A stretch of 64,000 bases of DNA, taken from NCBI GenBank assembly GCA_963773155.1, contig CAVZAB010000025.1, forward strand, positions 186,001-250,000, read 5' to 3'. Origin of the DNA: CAVZAB01 sp963773155 (GTDB lineage Bacteria; Pseudomonadota; Alphaproteobacteria; Rhizobiales; Beijerinckiaceae). The translations under genes and the position numbers were made by a program. The notes under the pieces were generated by a model. It saw only the letters and a program-made list of their open reading frames with translations. It was not told the DNA's origin and made no database searches. The first letter of the stretch is position 1. Each line of letters starts with the position of its first letter. This document shows positions 44,819-56,119 of the stretch, piece by piece.

Positions 44819-45718
44819 CTACGGACCGTGACGTTGCCTGGCGGCACCTTGTTGGGCCAGAATTATTTGCTGGCCCAACACGACCGCGACTTGCCCGTCG
44901 GCGGCGGTAGCATCAGCGCCAATGAGGTTAACCAGCTCCGGGCGTTCCACAAACAATGGTCCGCCAACCAGGACGGCAATCGATTGATTTTGTGAGACCC
45001 GGCGAATGGCGCGAATCGCAGATGCCAGTGTCTCCAACATAGTTTCGCTGGCCAACGACAAACCGACGATGGCAAACCATTCACGCTGGGCGAGTTCGAC
45101 AACATTCCCGTCGCGATGGGCCGCGCCGAAAACTTCCCAGCCGGCGCTTCGAAAAAATTTCTCCACCATCTGAATACCGAATGTGTGCTGTTCACCAGGT
45201 GTTGGCATGAGCAAGATGCGCCGCCTCTCGTCAGGTTCCGCAATCTCCCCGGCGGCGCCGGGATCTAGCTCGTTGAGCAGCATGTGCAATCGGGACAATC
45301 CGACCGTTACGTCAAGAAAATTGCATAGGTCATTGTCCCACATTTCGCCCAAATGGCGCGCTGCCGGCGCCAGTAGGTCGAGCAGGAGAGCGTCAGTCGG
45401 TACGCCGCTTTCGCGCATTGCCTGAACGTAGCGGGTCGCCGCCGACAGATCCCGACCGACGACCATTTGTGCGAGTTCAAGCACCTGGGCCTCGCCTGGC
45501 ATCCTGACGTTTGGCGATGCGGCACTGGCGACCACCCGATAGGTCAACATTAAACGCGGTAGAATTTCCCCTTCAATAATATCCATCAAGCGCAATTGCC
45601 AATCGCTCTCGCGCTGGCCTGACCCGTTCCAAGGCTCCGCAACTGGCCTCCGTTGCGAATGTCTTTCCGCATTCAGCCAGCTAGTGTCTGGCTCGACGCA
45701 TCGCCTGAGCTCCGCCAT
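44819..45718 (-). CDS. aerR: Cobalamin-binding PpsR antirepressor AerR/PpaA
   Basis: 299 residues. The N-terminal region varies; residues about 90-160 form the helical B12-cap domain (PTDALLLDLLAPAARHLGEMWDNDLCNFLDVT), and 165-290 the cobalamin-binding Rossmann part (RILLMPTPGEQHTFGIQMVEKFFRSAGWEVFGAA). His in GEQHTFG is the candidate cobalt ligand. GLSLASETMLETLASAI and VLVGGPLFVERPELVNLIGAD complete it. AerR binds PpsR/CrtJ in a light- and B12-dependent way. It precedes ppsR in the same unit and is divergent from bchF. Confidence 0.92.
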   Translation of the reverse strand: MAELRRCVEPDTSWLNAERHSQRRPVAEPWNGSGQRESDWQLRLMDIIEGEILPRLMLTYRVVASAASPNVRMPGEAQVLELAQMVVGRDLSAATRYVQAMRESGVPTDALLLDLLAPAARHLGEMWDNDLCNFLDVTVGLSRLHMLLNELDPGAAGEIAEPDERRRILLMPTPGEQHTFGIQMVEKFFRSAGWEVFGAAHRDGNVVELAQREWFAIVGLSLASETMLETLASAIRAIRRVSQNQSIAVLVGGPLFVERPELVNLIGADATAADGQVAVVLGQQIILAQQGAARQRHGP

Positions 45719-45874
45719 TACTTACCTCCCCACGGCTGCACCCATTGTCGCCACTACCGCATCGCAGCTCCTATCCTGCAATGGCAGCCTATGAGTAGAT
45801 TCGCCAATTGGCCAGATGGCTGACAGCCTGCGCCTATCAAACCGCAAAATTTTCTTCTTGTAAATTCAAATTGA

Positions 45875-45892
45875 CGTCCAATTATATTGACA
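45875..45892. promoter_or_regulatory. Near-consensus PpsR-type site in the aerR/bchF divergent promoter
   Basis: CGTCCAATTATATTGACA differs from TGTC-N10-GACA by one base (C for the first T). Read leftward it contains TATAAT, which could be the -10 box of aerR-ppsR. Two TTGAC direct repeats (45871, 45887) surround it. It lies 68 bases before the bchF start, so it could control the long bchF-puh operon and autoregulate aerR-ppsR. Confidence 0.5.
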
Positions 45893-45960
45893 GTTGCGTG
45901 AGGGCCGCGGTAAAACTTTGGCCATCCCGGCGGAACTCTACGGCCAGGTAAGGAGGGACG

Positions 45961-46473
45961 ATGGATCAGGTGGGGCAGGCACGTCGGCGGCCGCTCTACA
46001 CGCCGGACCAGCGCCAAAGGCGCGATCAATCGGTTTGGACCTTGGTCCAGGGTGCCCTCGCTCCGTTTCAATTCCTGGTATTTCTGGTCAGCCTGGCACT
46101 GGTGCTGCGTTATTTGCTGACCGGCGACGGCTTCGCCGCTGCTACGATCTCCGTTATCGCCAAGACCGTGGTCCTGTACACAATTATGATCACGGGGGCG
46201 ATTTGGGAGAAGGACGTCTTTGGCCGCTACCTGTTCGCCGAAGCGTTCTTTTGGGAGGATGTGGTTAGTGTGCTGGTGCTGGCGCTGCACACCGCATATC
46301 TCCTATCCCTTGCCTTTCAATGGCTTGATCCGCGCGGCCAAATGATTTTGGCGCTCCTCGCCTATGCCACATACGCCGTGAATGCGACCCAATTCCTCCT
46401 AAAGTTGCGCGCGGCAAGACGAGACACCCCGGTCTCGATTGAAGGTCTCACATTTCCGGAGGGCGCCACGTGA
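45961..46473 (+). CDS. bchF: 2-vinyl bacteriochlorophyllide hydratase
   Basis: 170 residues. It hydrates the C3 vinyl group on the way to bacteriochlorophyllide a. The YTPDQRQRRDQSVWTLVQGALAPFQFLVFLVS start and the AIWEKDVFGRYLFAEAFFWEDVVS core are BchF signatures; about four membrane helices are predicted. A strong AAGGAGG ribosome site precedes the ATG. It is the first gene of a long operon of overlapping genes reaching to hemA. Confidence 0.95.
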   Translation: MDQVGQARRRPLYTPDQRQRRDQSVWTLVQGALAPFQFLVFLVSLALVLRYLLTGDGFAAATISVIAKTVVLYTIMITGAIWEKDVFGRYLFAEAFFWEDVVSVLVLALHTAYLLSLAFQWLDPRGQMILALLAYATYAVNATQFLLKLRAARRDTPVSIEGLTFPEGAT

Positions 46474-47762
46474 ATGAGCGCCCGGCGCTGGCCGACGTGA
46501 GCCCGATCGGGGGCTGCGGTACGATTGAGGTTCTCCAAGAACGCGGTCAGCGCGAAGTGTTTTGCGGCCTGACCGGCATAGTCTGGCTACACCGCAAAAT
46601 TCAAGATGCCTTTTTTTTGGTCATTGGATCGCGGACTTGCGCCCATCTTATCCAATCGGCCGCTGGCGTCATGATCTTCGCGGAGCCTCGGTTTGCGACC
46701 GCCATCATCGATGAGCGTGATCTTGCCGGACTTGCCGACCTCGATGCTGAACTCGACAAAATTGTCCACAAGCTACTCGAACGACGCCCCGACATACGCC
46801 TTTTGTTTCTGGTCGGCTCTTGCCCGTCCGAAGTGATAAAATTGGATCTTTCGCGCGCCGCGGCGCGGCTTTCGCGAAATTTTGCGCCAAAAGTTCGCAT
46901 TCTCAATTACTCGGGCAGCGGCATCGAGACGACCTTCACGGAAGGTGAAGACGCTTGTCTTGCTTCCCTTGTTCCCGAATTGCCGGTGCAGGACCGCGTT
47001 GCGACGCAATCGCTGCTGGTTGTTGGCGCCCTCGCCGATGTAGTCGAAGATCAATTCATCCGAATTTTCGCCCAACTTGGCATAAATGACGTGCGTTTTC
47101 TTCCGCCGCGGCGGGCGACCGACTTGCCCGCCGTCGGGCCGCAGACCCGCTATCTGTTAGCCCAACCTTTTCTGGCCGACACCGCGCGCCGGCTCGAGGA
47201 GCGCGGCGGCCAGCGCCTCGCGGCACCGTTTCCGCTCGGCGCTGAGGGGACGACGCTTTGGCTGCGCGCCGCTGCCGAGGCGTTTGGCGTCGACCCGATG
47301 ACATTTGACCGCGTCACCGCCGGCGGTAGGGCGCGCGCCGAGAGCGCCGTTGCCCGGCATCGCAAGGGTGTCGCCGGCGCAAGCATTTTCTTCTTCCCCG
47401 ATTCGCAGCTGGAAATCCCGCTCGCCCGCTTTGTCGCTCGTGAACTGGGCATGCGGCCAATGGAAATCGGAACGCCGTATTTGCATCGGCGCCACCTCGC
47501 GCGCGAAATCGAAATGCTGCCAGCCGGGGCGACCATCAGTGAAGGCCAGCATGTTGAGCGCCAACTCGATCGCTGCCGGTCGCTTCGTCCAGATCTCGTC
47601 GTTTGCGGGTTAGGTCTGGCCAATCCACTCGAGGCCGAGGGCCTTGCGACGAAATGGTCGATTGAGCTCCTGTTCACGCCGATCCAGGGCTACGAACAGG
47701 CCGGCGATCTAGCCGAACTTTTCGAACGACCGCTGGTGCGCCGTGCGAGACTAGAGGTTTGA
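46470..47762 (+). CDS. bchN: Light-independent protochlorophyllide reductase subunit N
   Basis: 430 residues. With BchB it forms the NB-protein that reduces protochlorophyllide in the dark. The [4Fe-4S] cluster cysteines provided by N are visible in GCGTIEVLQ, GSRTCAHLIQSAAG and LVGSCPSEVIKLDL. The start is GTG at 46470, overlapping the bchF stop (GTGA). The frame is intact. bchB follows after 4 bases. Confidence 0.95.
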   Translation: MNERPALADVSPIGGCGTIEVLQERGQREVFCGLTGIVWLHRKIQDAFFLVIGSRTCAHLIQSAAGVMIFAEPRFATAIIDERDLAGLADLDAELDKIVHKLLERRPDIRLLFLVGSCPSEVIKLDLSRAAARLSRNFAPKVRILNYSGSGIETTFTEGEDACLASLVPELPVQDRVATQSLLVVGALADVVEDQFIRIFAQLGINDVRFLPPRRATDLPAVGPQTRYLLAQPFLADTARRLEERGGQRLAAPFPLGAEGTTLWLRAAAEAFGVDPMTFDRVTAGGRARAESAVARHRKGVAGASIFFFPDSQLEIPLARFVARELGMRPMEIGTPYLHRRHLAREIEMLPAGATISEGQHVERQLDRCRSLRPDLVVCGLGLANPLEAEGLATKWSIELLFTPIQGYEQAGDLAELFERPLVRRARLEV

Positions 47763-47766
47763 GGCG

Positions 47767-49327
47767 ATGCAGCTGACGGTTTGGACCTATGAGGGACCAC
47801 CACATGTCGGCGCGATTCGCATCGCAACCGCCATGGAAGGTCTCCACTATGTCTTGCATGCGCCGCAAGGCGATACCTATGCCGATTTGCTCTTCACAAT
47901 GATTGAACGGCGCTCCAAGCGCCCGCCGGTCACCTATACAACCTTTCAGGCCCGCGATCTCGGCAGTGATACGGCAGAACTCTTCAAAACCGCGGTCAAG
48001 GAGGCCTATGAGCGATTTAGACCGCAAGCCCTGCTTGTTGGTGCGTCCTGTACTGCCGAGCTTATCCAGGACGATCCGGGCGGATTGGCGAAGGCCATCA
48101 ATCTGCCCATACCGGTCATTCCGCTCGAATTGCCGGCCTACCAGCGCAAAGAAAATTGGGGCGCGTCGGAAACCTTCTATCGACTGGTGCGGACCCTTGC
48201 GCGTCCTGGGCAGACCAAGTCATCGCGCGCCGCGGGCGAACCGATAAGCTGCAACCTTCTCGGCCCAACCGCCTTGGGCTTTCGTCACCGCGATGATGTT
48301 CATGAAGTAACGGCATTGCTTGCAAAGCTCGGCATTGCGGTCAATGTCGTGGCGCCACTAGGGGCATCGCCAGCCGACCTTGGCCGACTGAGCGAAGCGG
48401 ATTTCAACGTCGTTCTTTATCCCGAAATTGCCAGTCAGGCAGCGCAATGGCTGCAGAAAACCTTTGGCCAGCCGAGTGTCAAGACGGTGCCGATTGGCAT
48501 GGGCGCCACGCGCGAATTCATTAGCGAGCTCGCCAGTTTGGCGGGAGTTCGATCCGACGCCTGCGCTGACCTGCGCTGCGGCGCGATTGCCATGGTATTC
48601 GCGCTCTGTCGATTCGACCTACCTCACGGGCAAGCGGGTCTTCATTTTCGGCGACGCAACGCATGTCGTGGCGGCCGCCAGAGTTGCCGCCAAGGAATTG
48701 GGATTCGTCGTGGTTGGTCTCGGCAGCTATAGCCGTGAATTTGCGCGAGAGGTTAGGGAGGCGGCGAAGACTTACGGCATCGAGGCGCTTATCACCGACG
48801 ATTATTTGGAGGTCGAAGCGCTAGTGAGCCAATTGCAGCCGGAGATTATCCTCGGCACCCAAATGGAACGTCACATCGCCAAACGGCTGGGGATCCCCTG
48901 TGCGGTCATTTCGGCGCCAATCCATGTCCAAGACTTTCCCGCTCGCTACTCGCCGCAAATGGGATTTGAAGGCGCCAATGTCCTCTTCGATACCTGGGTT
49001 CATCCATTGATGATGGGGCTTGAAGAGCATCTCTTGACGATGTTTCGGGATGACCACGAATTTCATGACGAGGCGCCACCCTCGCATATCGGCCATGCCG
49101 TCCGGACGCCAAGGATACCCGAGGTTCCGGCCAATTCGTCACCGGTGCCACCCGCCAATGAAACTGCGGTCGCGTGGGCCGTCGAAGCCGAGAAGGAACT
49201 TAAGAAAATTCCCTTCTTCGTTCGCGGCAAGGCGCGCCGCAATACAGAGCGCTTCGCTTATGATCAGGGCCTATCGATGATAACTGTGGACACGTTATAC
49301 GATGCCAAAGCTCACTTCGGTCGCTGA
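47767..49327 (+). CDS. bchB: Light-independent protochlorophyllide reductase subunit B, one frame break
   Basis: It is the second NB-protein subunit and supplies the Asp36 cluster ligand, seen here as QGDTYADLL with Asp at position 36. GASCTAELIQDDPGG and the C-terminal EKELKKIPFFVRGKARRNTERFA are typical. Near 48545-48552 GGAGTTCGATCC should read GGAGTCGATCC, giving AGVDPTPALTCAAARLPWYSRSVDSTYLTGKRVF. One extra T splits the gene into two frames, but both parts are conserved. Corrected length is about 519 residues. The end overlaps bchH by 26 bases. Confidence 0.93.
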
Positions 49328-52300
49328 ACAAATTCCGATGCGCATTGTCATCGTGACAATGGATACGCTCGCCAGTGGTCTTGAGCGGGCGATCCGCAAA
49401 CTAGAGAAGGATATCCCGGGCTTGCGCGTTAGCCTACATGCAGCCTGTGAGTGGAATACTTCTACTGAGGCGGTGCAGCGGTGCCGTAAAGATCTCGCCG
49501 AAGCCAACATCATTTTTGCTGGGATGTTGTTTCTAGAGGACCATTTCCAACCTATTCTTGATACGCTGAGGGCGCGGCGCGACAATTGTGACGCGATTGT
49601 TTGTGCCCTGTCGGCGGCAGAGGTTGTGCGCCTGACGCGAATGGGTCGCTTTAGCATGGATGGGGCGCAGGGCGGGGCGCTTGCTTTCCTCAAACGTCTG
49701 CGCGGTGAACGCAATAAGTCCGCCAGCCCAGGAGCGCAGCAGTTGAAAATGCTGCGCCGTGTGCCGCAGATCCTGCGTTTTATCCCGGGAGCAGCCCAAG
49801 ATGTGCGGGCTTATTTTCTGTCTCTGCAATATTGGATCGGGGGCTCCGAAGAAAACATCACCAATTTGCTGCGCATGCTTATCGACCGGTTCGCCGATGG
49901 TCCTCGCCGTCCTCTACGCGGAACGCTCAAGGTCGCGGCGCCAATCCAATACCCCGACGTCGGCGTCTACCACCCGCGCTTAAAAACTCGCATCGCGGAT
50001 CGAGCCGATCAACTGCCGGCCGCGGGCAAAAACGGGACCGTAGGAAATCCTAATGCTACGATCCTACTTACTGTCGGGAAATACCGCCCATTATGATGGG
50101 GTAATCGCAGCCCTTGAGAACCGCGGCCTGAACGTCATCCCGGCTTTTGCCAGCGGTCTCAATTCTCGCCCGGCGGTCCAGCGCTATTTCATGACGGGCA
50201 ACAGTGCCAAGGTCGACGCCGTCGTCTCACTCAGCGGCTTTTCCCTGGTAGGCGGTCCCGCCTATAATGACGCACGAGCGGCCGAGGAATTGCTCGCCAA
50301 GCTCGACGTGCCGTATATTTCTGCAGTCCCCGTTGAATTGCAGACCTTGGAGCAATGGGAAGGGTCCGAGCGCGGCCTCTTACCCGTTAAATCGACGATC
50401 ATGGTGGCGATCCCTGAACTGGATGGGGCGACGGGTACCACGGTATTCGGCGGCCGTTCCAGTGAAGACGATACGAAAACCTCGCGCGACATGCGAGTTC
50501 ATAATGAGCGTGCCAATAGGCTGGCCGAACGGGTTCTCAAGCTGGTTAAGCTTCGCCGTTCGGCCCGCGCGGATCGCAAGGTGGCGATTGTTCTATTTAA
50601 TTTCCCACCCAATGCCGGCAATACCGGAACCGCAGCCTATTTGTCGGTCTTTGCCTCACTCCATCGCACAATGCAGGAATTGGCCAATTCCGGCTACCAG
50701 GTGGATGTGCCAGAATCGGTGGACGCATTGCGCGATCGTATTATCGGCGGCAACAGCATGCGTCTTGGCTGCCAAGCCAATGTCGTCGCGCGGATCGCCG
50801 TTGACGATCACATTCGTCGCGAGCGCTACCTGGGCGATATTGAAGCGCAATGGGGGCCAGCGCCGGGCCGCCAGCAGAGTGACGGTTCGTCAATCCTTGT
50901 GCTCGGTGAGCGCTTCGGAAACATCTTGGTCGGGATTCAGCCGGCCTTCGGTTATGAGGGCGATCCGATGCGCCTCTTGTTCGAGCGCGGTTTTGCCCCA
51001 ACCCATGCCTTTTCGGCATTCTACCGCTATCTGCGTGAGGATTTCGGGGCCCACGCGGTCCTGCATTTTGGAACCCATGGTGCTCTGGAATTCATGCCGG
51101 GCAAACAAGTCGGCCTGTGTGAGGACTGCTGGCCGGAGCGGCTGATCGCGGATCTGCCGAATTTCTATCTTTACGCCGCCAATAACCCGTCTGAGGGGGC
51201 AATTGCGAAACGTCGGTCGGCGGCAACACTGATCTCCTATTTGACGCCGCCGATTGCGCATGCTGGCCTCTATCGGGGCCTGCTTGATCTCAAAGCCTCA
51301 GTGGAGAGCTGGCGCAAGCTGGCGCCGGATGCATGCGAGCGAAGCAGGTTGACGCAATTGATCCAGTCTCAGGCTGCAGCCGTTGATCTTGCTGCGCTCG
51401 AACCTAGCTGGAGTGATGAGGAGGCCGCGGTCCGGATCGGGAGGATTGGCGAGCAAATTCTTGAGCTGGAATATACGTTGATTCCGCATGGGCTGCATGT
51501 CGTTGGTGAGCCGCTGTCGAGGGCAGAGCGAGTCGACATGCTCGTCGCTATAGCAGAATCCTCACACGCGACGCGGCTCGATCGGTTGGCGGCTGAGTTG
51601 CTGGTGGAAGGTGCGTCCGTGGACGCCGCCATGGCCGCCGCCAATTTGCCGCCCACCGCGGCGAATACTGCGATGTTGACAAGCCTTGCGCTGACCGATC
51701 GCATGCTGGGCGAGGATAGCGAAGTCAAGGCGCTGATTGCCGCTTTGGATGGACGCTTTATCCGACCGGCGCCGGGCGGCGACGTCCTTCGAACCCCTGC
51801 CATATTGCCAACCGGTCGCAATTTACATGGTTTCGACCCTTTCCGGATCCCAAGTGCCTTCGCCATGAAGGAGGGCGAATTACAGGCTCAGCGTCTCATA
51901 GAGCGGCATATGTTGGACGGTCAACCATTTCCGGAATCGATTGCCATGGTTCTATGGGCGACCGACAATCTAAAGAGCGAAGGGGGGCCGTTGGCGCAAG
52001 CCCTCGCCCTCATGGGTGCGCGGCCGCGCTTCAACTCGTTCGGCCGCTTGGCCGGTGCGACTTTAATTCCTCTCGAGGAACTGGGGCGGCCGCGGATCGA
52101 TGTGGTCATCACATTGTCAGGCATATTCCGCGACCTTATGCCATTACAGATCAAATTGCATGCCGAGGCGGCCTACCTGGCAGCCTGCGCCGACGAGCCC
52201 GTTGACCGCAATTTTGTGCACAAACATGCGCTCGCCTACCAGCAACAGCATGGCTGCGATATGGAAACCGCTTCGCTGCGTGTCTTCGGCAATGCCGAGG

Positions 52301-53016
52301 GAACCTATGGGTCCAACGTCAATCACCTGGTCGAAAACAGCCGTTGGGAAGACGAAGATGAACTCGCCGAGACCTATACGCGGCGCAAGTGCTTTGCCTA
52401 TGGCCGCTCGGGACGCCCGGTGCAGCAGGCGGCATTGCTGAATAGCGTTCTTGAGGACGTGCAACTGGCCTATCAGAATTTGGATTCCGTCGAGCTGGGC
52501 GTTACCACCATCAATCATTATTTCGATACGCTTGGCGGAATTAGCCGGGCTGTCAGGCGGGCCAAAGGTGGCGTTGAAGCGCCAGTATATATTGGCGATC
52601 AGACCCGCAGTGAGGGAACGGTGCGGACGCTCGCAGAACAAGTGTCGATTGAGGCCCGGACCCGCATGCTAAACCCAAAATGGTATGAAGGGATGTTGAG
52701 GCATGGCTATGAGGGCGTGCGGCAAATTGAAGAGCACGTTACCAACACAATGGGTTGGTCGGCGACAACCGGGCAGGTTTCACCTTGGGTTTATAAGCAA
52801 CTGACTGAGATCTTTGTTCTCGATGCTGAGATGCGTGAGCGTATGGCCGACCTCAATCCAACTGCGTCGGCGAAAGTCGCAAGCCGGTTGCTTGAGGCGC
52901 ATGAGCGGAAATATTGGACGCCGGATAAGGACATGCTTGAGGCGCTTCAGGAGGCCGGGGAAGACCTTGAGGATCGCCTGGAAGGCGTAGGTATCGCCTC
53001 CGCCGCGGCCGCCTAA
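49302..53016 (+). CDS. bchH: Magnesium chelatase subunit H, one frame break
   Basis: It is the large porphyrin-binding subunit of Mg-chelatase, about 1237 residues after correction. The N-terminus (RIVIVTMDTLASGLERA) and the long C-terminal part (GNTGTAAYLSVFASLHRTMQ, FGTHGALEFMPGKQVG, then GNAEGTYGSNVNHLVENSRWEDEDELAETY) are clear CobN/BchH signatures. At 50044-50047 the reading GTAGGAAATCCTA should be GTAGGAATCCTA, giving TVGILMLRSYLLSGNTAHYDG; one extra A breaks the frame. The ATG at 49302 lies inside bchB; ATG at 49338 is the alternative. Ends 39 bases before bchL. Confidence 0.94.
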
Positions 53017-53055
53017 TGGCGAGACGGGAACGGGGATATTACAACGGAGATTTTG

Positions 53056-53962
53056 ATGAGCGTGGCAACATTAACGGCCCCACAACTCAATGCCCGGCGT
53101 CGCGACGGCGAGGGTAGCCTACAAGTCCATTTGGATCCGAACGTCAAGATTGGCACTGCGAAAGTATTTGCCGTATATGGTAAGGGCGGGATTGGAAAAA
53201 GTACGACCTCATCGAATCTTTCGGTCGCCTTCTCAAAATTGGGAAAGCGGGTTTTGCAGATTGGCTGTGATCCGAAACACAATTCGACGTTTACTTTGAC
53301 AAAACGACTTGTGCCGACGGTCATTGATGCGCTCGAGGCCGTCGAATTTCATTCCGAAGAATTACGCGTCGAGGATTTTGTTTGCGAGGGCTATAACGGC
53401 GTCCTTTGTGTCGAGGCGGGAGGGCCGCCGGCGGGCACGGGTTGCGGCGGCTACGTTGTTGGTCAGACCGTCAAGCTCCTCAAGGAACATCATTTGCTTG
53501 ACGACACTGATGTCGTTATTTTCGATGTCCTGGGTGATGTGGTGTGCGGCGGTTTTGCTTCGCCACTCCAGCACGCCGATCGGGCTTTGATCGTGACGGC
53601 TAACGATTTCGACTCGATTTTTGCGATGAACCGGATTGTCGCGGCAATACATTCGAAATCGCGCAATTACAATGTTCGAACTCGGGGGCGTGATTGCCAA
53701 CCGGAGTGCGAAAACCGACGAGATAGACCGCTTCAATGCAGAAGTCGGGCTCAAGCGAGTGGCGCATTTTCCCGATCTTGATGTCGTAAGGCGCAGCAGG
53801 CTGAAAAAGTCGACGCTGTTTGAAATGGAGCCGACTCCGGAACTCCAGTTGGTGCTTGATGAATATATGCGTCTCGCGCATTCGCTCGAAACTGGCATTG
53901 ACGCGCTGGCGGCAAAGCCAATGAAAGACCGAGATTTGTTTGAATTTCTCGGATTTGACTGA
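53056..53962 (+). CDS. bchL: Light-independent protochlorophyllide reductase iron-sulfur ATP-binding protein, one frame break
   Basis: It is the NifH-like ATPase that feeds electrons to BchNB, about 301 residues. The P-loop VYGKGGIGKSTTSSNLSVAF, the switch I region and the bridging [4Fe-4S] cysteines (PPAGTGCGGYVVG and VLGDVVCGGFASPL) are present. Near 53671-53680 AATGTTCGAACTC should read AATGTCGAACTC so that NYNVELGGVIANRSAKTDEIDRF is continuous. One extra T breaks the frame. The start is the ATG at 53056. Its TGA overlaps the bchM ATG (TGATG). Confidence 0.94.
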
Positions 53963-54666
53963 TGCCGACCCTGACCTATAGCGAGCGACGCCGGCAGATC
54001 GAAACCTATTTCGATCGTACGGCCGTAGACGCTTGGGCGAGACTGACTTCTGACGCACCGGTCGGGCGTATTCGCGCGACCGTTCGTGAAGGCAGAACGC
54101 TTATGCGTGAGACCCTTCTTGATTGGTTGCCGCGAGATTTGCGCGGACAGCGGCTGCTGGATGCTGGTTGTGGGACCGGTGCATTGGCGGTGGAAGCGGC
54201 GCGTCGAGGCGCCGATGTCGTCGCCGTCGATCTATCTCCGACCCTGATCGGGCTGGCGCGCGAGCGGGCGTCGAAGAGCGAGGGTTGCGGGAAGCTGGAA
54301 TTTTGCGCTGGTGATATGCTCGATCCCGGACTGGGGTCCTTTGATCGCGTTGTCGCCATGGACTCGCTGATCCATTATCCGGCGGTCGAAGTGGTGCGGA
54401 TTCTGGCGGGTTTCGCCGAGCGGACCCGTGAATCGATTCTCTTCACTTTTGCGCCGCGAACGCCGGCGCTCAGTGTGATGCATGCGGTGGGTCGGCTGTT
54501 TCCGCGACAGGATCGCGCACCGGCGATTGAGCCGGTCGGCGAGATGGCAATACTTGACCTTCTGAACCGGCAACGCGGCCTGAACAGCTGGCTTCCTTCG
54601 CGCACTCAGCGGGTGGCGCGCGGCTTTTATACATCACAGGCAATGGAATTGGGAAAAGATGCGTAG
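53962..54666 (+). CDS. bchM: Magnesium-protoporphyrin IX O-methyltransferase
   Basis: 234 residues. It methylates the C13 propionate of Mg-protoporphyrin IX using S-adenosylmethionine. The SAM-binding motif LLDAGCGTGALAVEAARRGADVVAVDLS (about residues 68-95) and the FDRVVAMDSLIHYP stretch mark the family, as does YFDRTAVDAWARLTSDAPVGRIRATVREGR at the N-terminus. The frame is intact. It overlaps bchL and lhaA. Confidence 0.95.
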   Translation: MPTLTYSERRRQIETYFDRTAVDAWARLTSDAPVGRIRATVREGRTLMRETLLDWLPRDLRGQRLLDAGCGTGALAVEAARRGADVVAVDLSPTLIGLARERASKSEGCGKLEFCAGDMLDPGLGSFDRVVAMDSLIHYPAVEVVRILAGFAERTRESILFTFAPRTPALSVMHAVGRLFPRQDRAPAIEPVGEMAILDLLNRQRGLNSWLPSRTQRVARGFYTSQAMELGKDA

Positions 54667-56108
54667 CTTGAGGCAAGGTGTGACGCGAGGCGTTATGCGC
54701 GGCTGGATGGCGTTGGGGCCGGGTTTCTTGCCGTTCGCGGATGTGGCGACGGAGGAACTACCGCTGTTGCGGCTTTTGCGGCTGTCCCTTTTCCAAGTTT
54801 CGGTTGGAATGGCGGCCGTGCTGCTGATCGGTACTTTGAATCGGGTCATGATTGTGGAGCTGGGCGTTAGCGCGTCGCTGGTCGCGGTGATGGTATCCGT
54901 GCCACTCTTGCTGGCGCCGCTACGAACACTTGTCGGGTTTCGTTCGGATCATCATCGTTCGGTTTTGGGCTGGCGCCGTGTTCCCTATTTGTGGTTCGGC
55001 ACTTTGTTACAGTTCGGCGGCTTGGCGATCATGCCTTTCGCCCTTATTCTATTGTCGGGCGATAGCAATGCTCCGATGATTGTCGGCCAGCTTGCTGCAG
55101 CGCTGGCCTTTTTATTGGTTGGCGCCGGACTACACACGACCCAAACCGTTGGCTTGGCGCTGGCGACCGATCTTGCGCCGGCCCATGCCCAGACTAAAGT
55201 GGTCGTATTGTTGAGTGTTATGCTGCTGGTGGGCATGGTCGTTAGTGCCCTTTTCTTTGGTGCGGCGCTCGCCAATTTTAGTGAATTGCGCTTGATTCAG
55301 GTCGTTCAGGGATCGGCCCTGGCTACGATTGTCTTGAACGGCATTGCGCTTTGGAAGCAGGAGGCACGCAATCCCTCCCTCACGACAGGGGATCAACCTC
55401 TGCCTTCTTTCTCACAGGCGTGGCGGGATTTGAATCATGGAGCGGGGTCGAAATCGGCGGTTGATAGCGGTTGGCCTTGGCACGGCTGCTTTCAGCATGG
55501 AGGATATTCTACTTGAGCCCTACGGTGGGCAGATCTTGCATTTGAGCGTCGGAACAACGACCAAGCTCACCGCGCTTCTGGCGGTAGGTGGCCTTACGGG
55601 GTTTGTGATCTCGGCTCGCTGGCTTAGTCGAAATGCGGATCCTTATCGTCTGGCCGCGTTGGGTGTCTTGTTCGGGCTAGCGGCGTTCTCGGCCATTATT
55701 TTTGCCGCCCCACTCGGCTCGGCCTGGCTATTTGCCGCAGGAACGGCGTTGATCGGCCTTGGCGGCGGGTTGTTTGCGGTTGGTACGCTGACTGCGACAA
55801 TGCGGCTTGCTGCTGGCAATCAGACAGGTCTGGCGCTTGGCGCGTGGGGTGCGGCGCAAGCTTCCGCGGCCGGTTTGGCGATTGCGCTGGGCGGCATCAT
55901 CCGCGATGGCGTGAGCGAACTGGCGGCGCGCGGGCTGCTCGGGCCGGCGCTTAACGATGAAGTCACCGGCTATAGCGTGGTTTATCATCTTGAAATCTTA
56001 TTGCTGTTTGCGACGCTTGTTGCCATCGGCCCACTCGTTCGTCATGCGAACGCAGGCCTCGGCAGATCAAGGCCGGGATTGGGACTCACTGAAAACCCGG
56101 CACGATAG
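54659..56108 (+). CDS. lhaA: LhaA, BCD-family light-harvesting 1 assembly protein, one frame break
   Basis: About 482 residues, some 12 membrane helices, PucC/BCD family. LhaA assists LH1 assembly by handling bacteriochlorophyll. NRVMIVELGVSASLVAVMVSVPLLLAPLRTLVGFRSDHH, VPYLWFGTLLQFGGLAIMPFALI and AAFSMEDILLEPYGGQIL are diagnostic. The frame breaks in 55440-55458, in GCGGGGTCGAAATCGGCGG: removing one G from the run of four or one A from GAAATC joins the two halves. It overlaps bchM by 8 bases; puhA follows. Confidence 0.92.
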
Positions 56109-56119
56109 TGGAGGCTCCT

